A DNA stretch of 53,380 bases, from assembly GCA_002353825.1 (NCBI GenBank), contig DEKJ01000028.1, positions 169,688 to 223,067 on the forward strand. The letters are read 5' to 3'. Under the pieces are notes generated by a model. The model was not told the origin of the DNA, ran no database searches, and was given only the letters and a program-made list of their open reading frames with translations. The stretch comes from Prevotella sp. UBA2725. GTDB lineage: Bacteria; Bacteroidota; Bacteroidia; Bacteroidales; Bacteroidaceae. A program made the translations under genes and the position numbers. Of the stretch, positions 50,904 to 53,380 are shown piece after piece; position 1 is the stretch's first letter; each line of letters starts with the position of its first letter.

Positions 50904-51909
50904 TACGCTGTACGTTACAACACCGGAATCCTATCTTTCGAAAGATGGAATGAATGTGGTAGTGTCGGTGAAACAGGAAGAGGTGTTCCGCATTCCAATT
51001 ATCAACATTGAGAGCATTGTGACATTTGGCTATATGGGAGCCAGTCCGGGAGTGATGAAACTATGTTGCGACAATGGTGTGTCGCTTACTTTCCTCTCTC
51101 CTCATGGGAGGTTCGTGAGCAGAATTCAAGGAGGTATGCATGGCAATGTTCTTCTTCGGCGGGAACAGGTACATTGGATTGATAATGAGGCAAAGACCTT
51201 GCATCTTTCCAAAATAATCGTTGCGGGGAAGATATTGAATTATCGAAATATCCTCCGCAGATTTATCCGTGACAATGGCGAAAACGAAGAGGTGCTTAAG
51301 GCTGCTGATTTTCTGGACATGAACCACCGTGATGCGCTCAACGCCCAGAATATAGATTCTGTAAGAGGCATAGAGGGTATTGCAGCTAACAAGTATTTCT
51401 CTGTCTTCCATCATCTTATCATTCAGAACAAGTCAGACTTTCCTTTCAATGGAAGGAACCGGCGACCGCCTAAGGATGCTGTCAATGCACTTCTCTCCCT
51501 GGCATATACGCTCTTGACTAATGATATGCAATCAGCATTGGAGACGGTTGGGCTTGATCCATATATGGGCTTCCTGCATGTGATGCGTCCGGGACGAGCT
51601 TCGCTTGCGCTTGATATTATAGAGGAACTGAGAGCATATATGGGTGACAGGTTCGTCTTATCGCTAATCAACAGACGCCAATTGATATCGAAAGATTTCC
51701 TGTATCAAGGAGATCAAGGGGTGTTGTTGACCGATGAAGGCAGAAGAAAGTTTCTTACCGCCTGGCAGATCAGAAAGAAGGACGAGGTCATGCATCCATA
51801 TCTTAACGAAAAGGTGAACATTGGACTGCTGCCTTATGCCCAGGCTTTGCTGCTCGCACGATATATTCGTGGTGATATTGATGATTATCCTATATTCTTA
51901 ATCAAGTAG
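50887..51909 (+). CDS. cas1: Cas1 CRISPR integrase, type I-C
   Basis: A 340-aa metal-dependent integrase. The family text is clear: MRKLLNTLYVTTPESYLSKDGMNVVVS, GASPGVMKLCCDNGVSLTFLSPHGRF, the RGIEGIAANKYFSVFHHLI helix with its metal-binding Glu, the DPYMGFLHVMRPGRASLALDIIEELR stretch with the conserved His, and RQLISKDF. With Cas2 it inserts spacers at the leader end of the array. More AT-rich than cas7. 2 nt before cas2. Confidence 0.96.
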   Translation: MRKLLNTLYVTTPESYLSKDGMNVVVSVKQEEVFRIPIINIESIVTFGYMGASPGVMKLCCDNGVSLTFLSPHGRFVSRIQGGMHGNVLLRREQVHWIDNEAKTLHLSKIIVAGKILNYRNILRRFIRDNGENEEVLKAADFLDMNHRDALNAQNIDSVRGIEGIAANKYFSVFHHLIIQNKSDFPFNGRNRRPPKDAVNALLSLAYTLLTNDMQSALETVGLDPYMGFLHVMRPGRASLALDIIEELRAYMGDRFVLSLINRRQLISKDFLYQGDQGVLLTDEGRRKFLTAWQIRKKDEVMHPYLNEKVNIGLLPYAQALLLARYIRGDIDDYPIFLIK

Positions 51910-51911
51910 AT

Positions 51912-52202
51912 ATGACGATTCTAGTAACCTACGATGTAGATACTGTCAGCCCAGCAGGGCAGAAGAGACTTCGCAATGTGGCAAAGGCATGTGAGAACTA
52001 TGGGCAACGTGTTCAGAACTCAGTATTTGAATGCGAAGTGACAGAATCCCAATTTGTACTGTTGAAGGCTACTTTGACAGATATCATAGATCTTCAGTTG
52101 GACAGTATCCGTTTCTATCGTCTTGGAAAAAATCCTAAGATACACACAATAATTATTGGTAAGAAAACGTCTTATGATGTAGATGGTGTCCTGTTGATAT
52201 GA
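51912..52202 (+). CDS. cas2: Cas2, type I-C
   Basis: A 96-aa ferredoxin-fold protein with the start MTILVTYDVDTVSPAGQKRLRNVAKACENYGQRVQNSVFEC, the Cas2 signature (YDV with the conserved Asp, and RVQNSVFEC). It forms the dimeric core of the Cas1-Cas2 integrase. Last gene of the operon; the array leader starts directly after the stop. Confidence 0.96.
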   Translation: MTILVTYDVDTVSPAGQKRLRNVAKACENYGQRVQNSVFECEVTESQFVLLKATLTDIIDLQLDSIRFYRLGKNPKIHTIIIGKKTSYDVDGVLLI

Positions 52203-52367
52203 TTGCGAACCTCCAGTGTTGCATAAAAGCGCAATTGTTCGCGGTTATTGATAATCAGGTATTTCTATACATTCTTTCGCATTTATGGGCCTTCTGCTTC
52301 TTTTTCCTTTGATGTTCGCATAATAGGTAGCTAATGACTTGTAAATGAGGAAAGGTTGATTAGTACG
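52203..52367 (+). promoter_or_regulatory. CRISPR leader
   Basis: 165 nt between cas2 and the first repeat, AT-rich with no ORF, in the place and orientation of a leader for an array transcribed left to right. An imperfect inverted repeat (GCGAAC at 52205-52210, GTTCGC at 52235-52240) lies at its beginning. No TAnnTTTG promoter was found by eye. Confidence 0.7.
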
Positions 52368-53380
52368 GTCGCGCCCCCCATGGGCGCGTGGATTGAAACA
52401 CGAATGATCTACCCTAAAGATCAATTCTCGTACGTCGCGCCCCCCATGGGCGCGTGGATTGAAACTTACCTTTAGCGACTTTTTGAGAATGAAAAGAACG
52501 TCGCGCCCCCCATGGGCGCGTGGATTGAAACAAACGAATGGTCGACCAAGCCCTTAAGCGCAGAAGTCGCGCCCCCCATGGGCGCGTGGATTGAAACAAA
52601 AAGATTTCCTAATTTTGTCGCTAAAAGCAAGAGTCGCGCCCCCCATGGGCGCGTGGATTGAAACAGCTTCAGGATGTCTACGGCCAGGCATATCCCAGTC
52701 GCGCCCCCCATGGGCGCGTGGATTGAAACTTCAAAATCAATCCGCTTATTATAATTATCTTGGTCGCGCCCCCCATGGGCGCGTGGATTGAAACAACTAT
52801 AAAGTATGACTATTGACGATCTCAAAGAAGTCGCGCCCCCCATGGGCGCGTGGATTGAAACTCGAGACGCGCGGCTTTCCGCTCATCAGCAAGGAGTCGC
52901 GCCCCCCATGGGCGCGTGGATTGAAACATCGCTGACATCGAAAGGAGCCTTGACGAGAAAGGTCGCGCCCCCCATGGGCGCGTGGATTGAAACAAGCCAT
53001 TGCCGAGCAAGACCGACGAACCGGCGACAGTCGCGCCCCCCATGGGCGCGTGGATTGAAACTACTGGGTGTATCTTCACGCGATATTGGACAACGGTCGC
53101 GCCCCCCATGGGCGCGTGGATTGAAACAACATGCCAATCAAATTCTAAATCAATAGGAATAGTCGCGCCCCCCATGGGCGCGTGGATTGAAACGTTGTCT
53201 TCATAGTCGTAAGTTTTAGTTGTTGTTGTCGCGCCCCCCATGGGCGCGTGGATTGAAACTGTGATAGGGGCTCTGCTCGCTGATGCGGGCATCCGTCGCG
53301 CCCCCCATGGGCGCGTGGATTGAAACTTTAATAGCTTTTTCTTTTATTTCATTGTCATCTGTCGCGCCCCCCATGGGCGC
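52368..53380 (+). CRISPR. Type I-C CRISPR array, 15 full repeats and one cut by the window end
   Basis: 32-bp repeats begin GTCGCGCC and end GGATTGAAAC, the type I-C consensus, with a CGCGCCC/GGGCGCG hairpin cut by Cas5c. Starts: 52368, 52434, 52500, 52566, 52633, 52698, 52763, 52830, 52896, 52962, 53030, 53096, 53162, 53228, 53295, and a partial one at 53361. All full repeats look identical. The 15 spacers are 33-36 nt, mostly 34, all different. The array continues beyond the window, so spacer number and the trailer end are unknown. Short ORFs over the array are artefacts of the repeat. Confidence 0.99.

Noticed and set aside
52414..53292. Several ORFs within the CRISPR array with PWGAR/APMGGAT repeats
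   Set aside because: They are translations of the 32-bp repeat and spacers, not genes.
1..53380. tRNA or rRNA genes
   Set aside because: No cloverleaf with a conserved T-arm or rRNA-like stretch was recognised by eye; a covariance search would be needed to exclude them fully.

Overview
The window looks like a Bacteroidales chromosome, most likely Prevotella/Segatella-like (Prevotellaceae). The support is SusC/SusD outer-membrane pairs, an STN-SusC/FecR/ECF-sigma relay, DUF4369-TlpA thioredoxins, a FISUMP lipoprotein, a full Na+-NQR operon, and repeated Bacteroidetes-type promoter -7 boxes (TAnnTTTG). The species call is inference.

Layout. 1-8.1 kb: the 3' end of a susD gene, two near-identical dicarboxylate/amino-acid:cation symporters on either side of a class A penicillin-binding protein, a frameshifted small gene, and an SLC13-type transporter. 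8.15-15.9 kb: a defence cassette (39-aa antitoxin candidate + PIN toxin, type I restriction-modification genes hsdM-hsdS-hsdR) lying between two direct copies of a ~125-bp repeat. Next to it is a chimeric ORF that seems to join the start of a glycosyltransferase to the tail of a type IIG restriction-methylase. 17-28.5 kb, minus strand: fecR-susC-susD-lipoprotein-FISUMP-tlpA-tlpA, with a divergent ECF sigma gene. This reads as one inducible uptake locus, possibly for peptides or protein. 29.2-32.8 kb: azlC (frameshifted)-azlD, glutathione peroxidase, two small membrane proteins, fabG and an RluA-type pseudouridine synthase. 33.1-37.5 kb: a TamB-like protein, divergent from nqrABCDEF (37.7-43.6 kb). 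Then a DUF4890 protein. 44.7-53.4 kb: a complete type I-C CRISPR-Cas operon (cas3-cas5c-cas8c-cas7c-cas4-cas1-cas2) followed by an array of at least 15 spacers that runs off the window.

The intergenic spaces are unusually rich in palindromic DNA. I see (a) two ~260-300-bp composite elements built from six hairpins in mirror order with a shared 17-bp core; (b) two MITE-like elements with ~25-bp CACACGGAT-type inverted ends, one inverted relative to the other; (c) a 22-bp tandem unit shared by two loci 27 kb apart; (d) GGCCAC-type hairpins. These dispersed elements, the repeat-flanked defence cassette and the chimeric restriction/glycosyltransferase ORF are the best candidates for undescribed biology. 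The CRISPR system itself is canonical.
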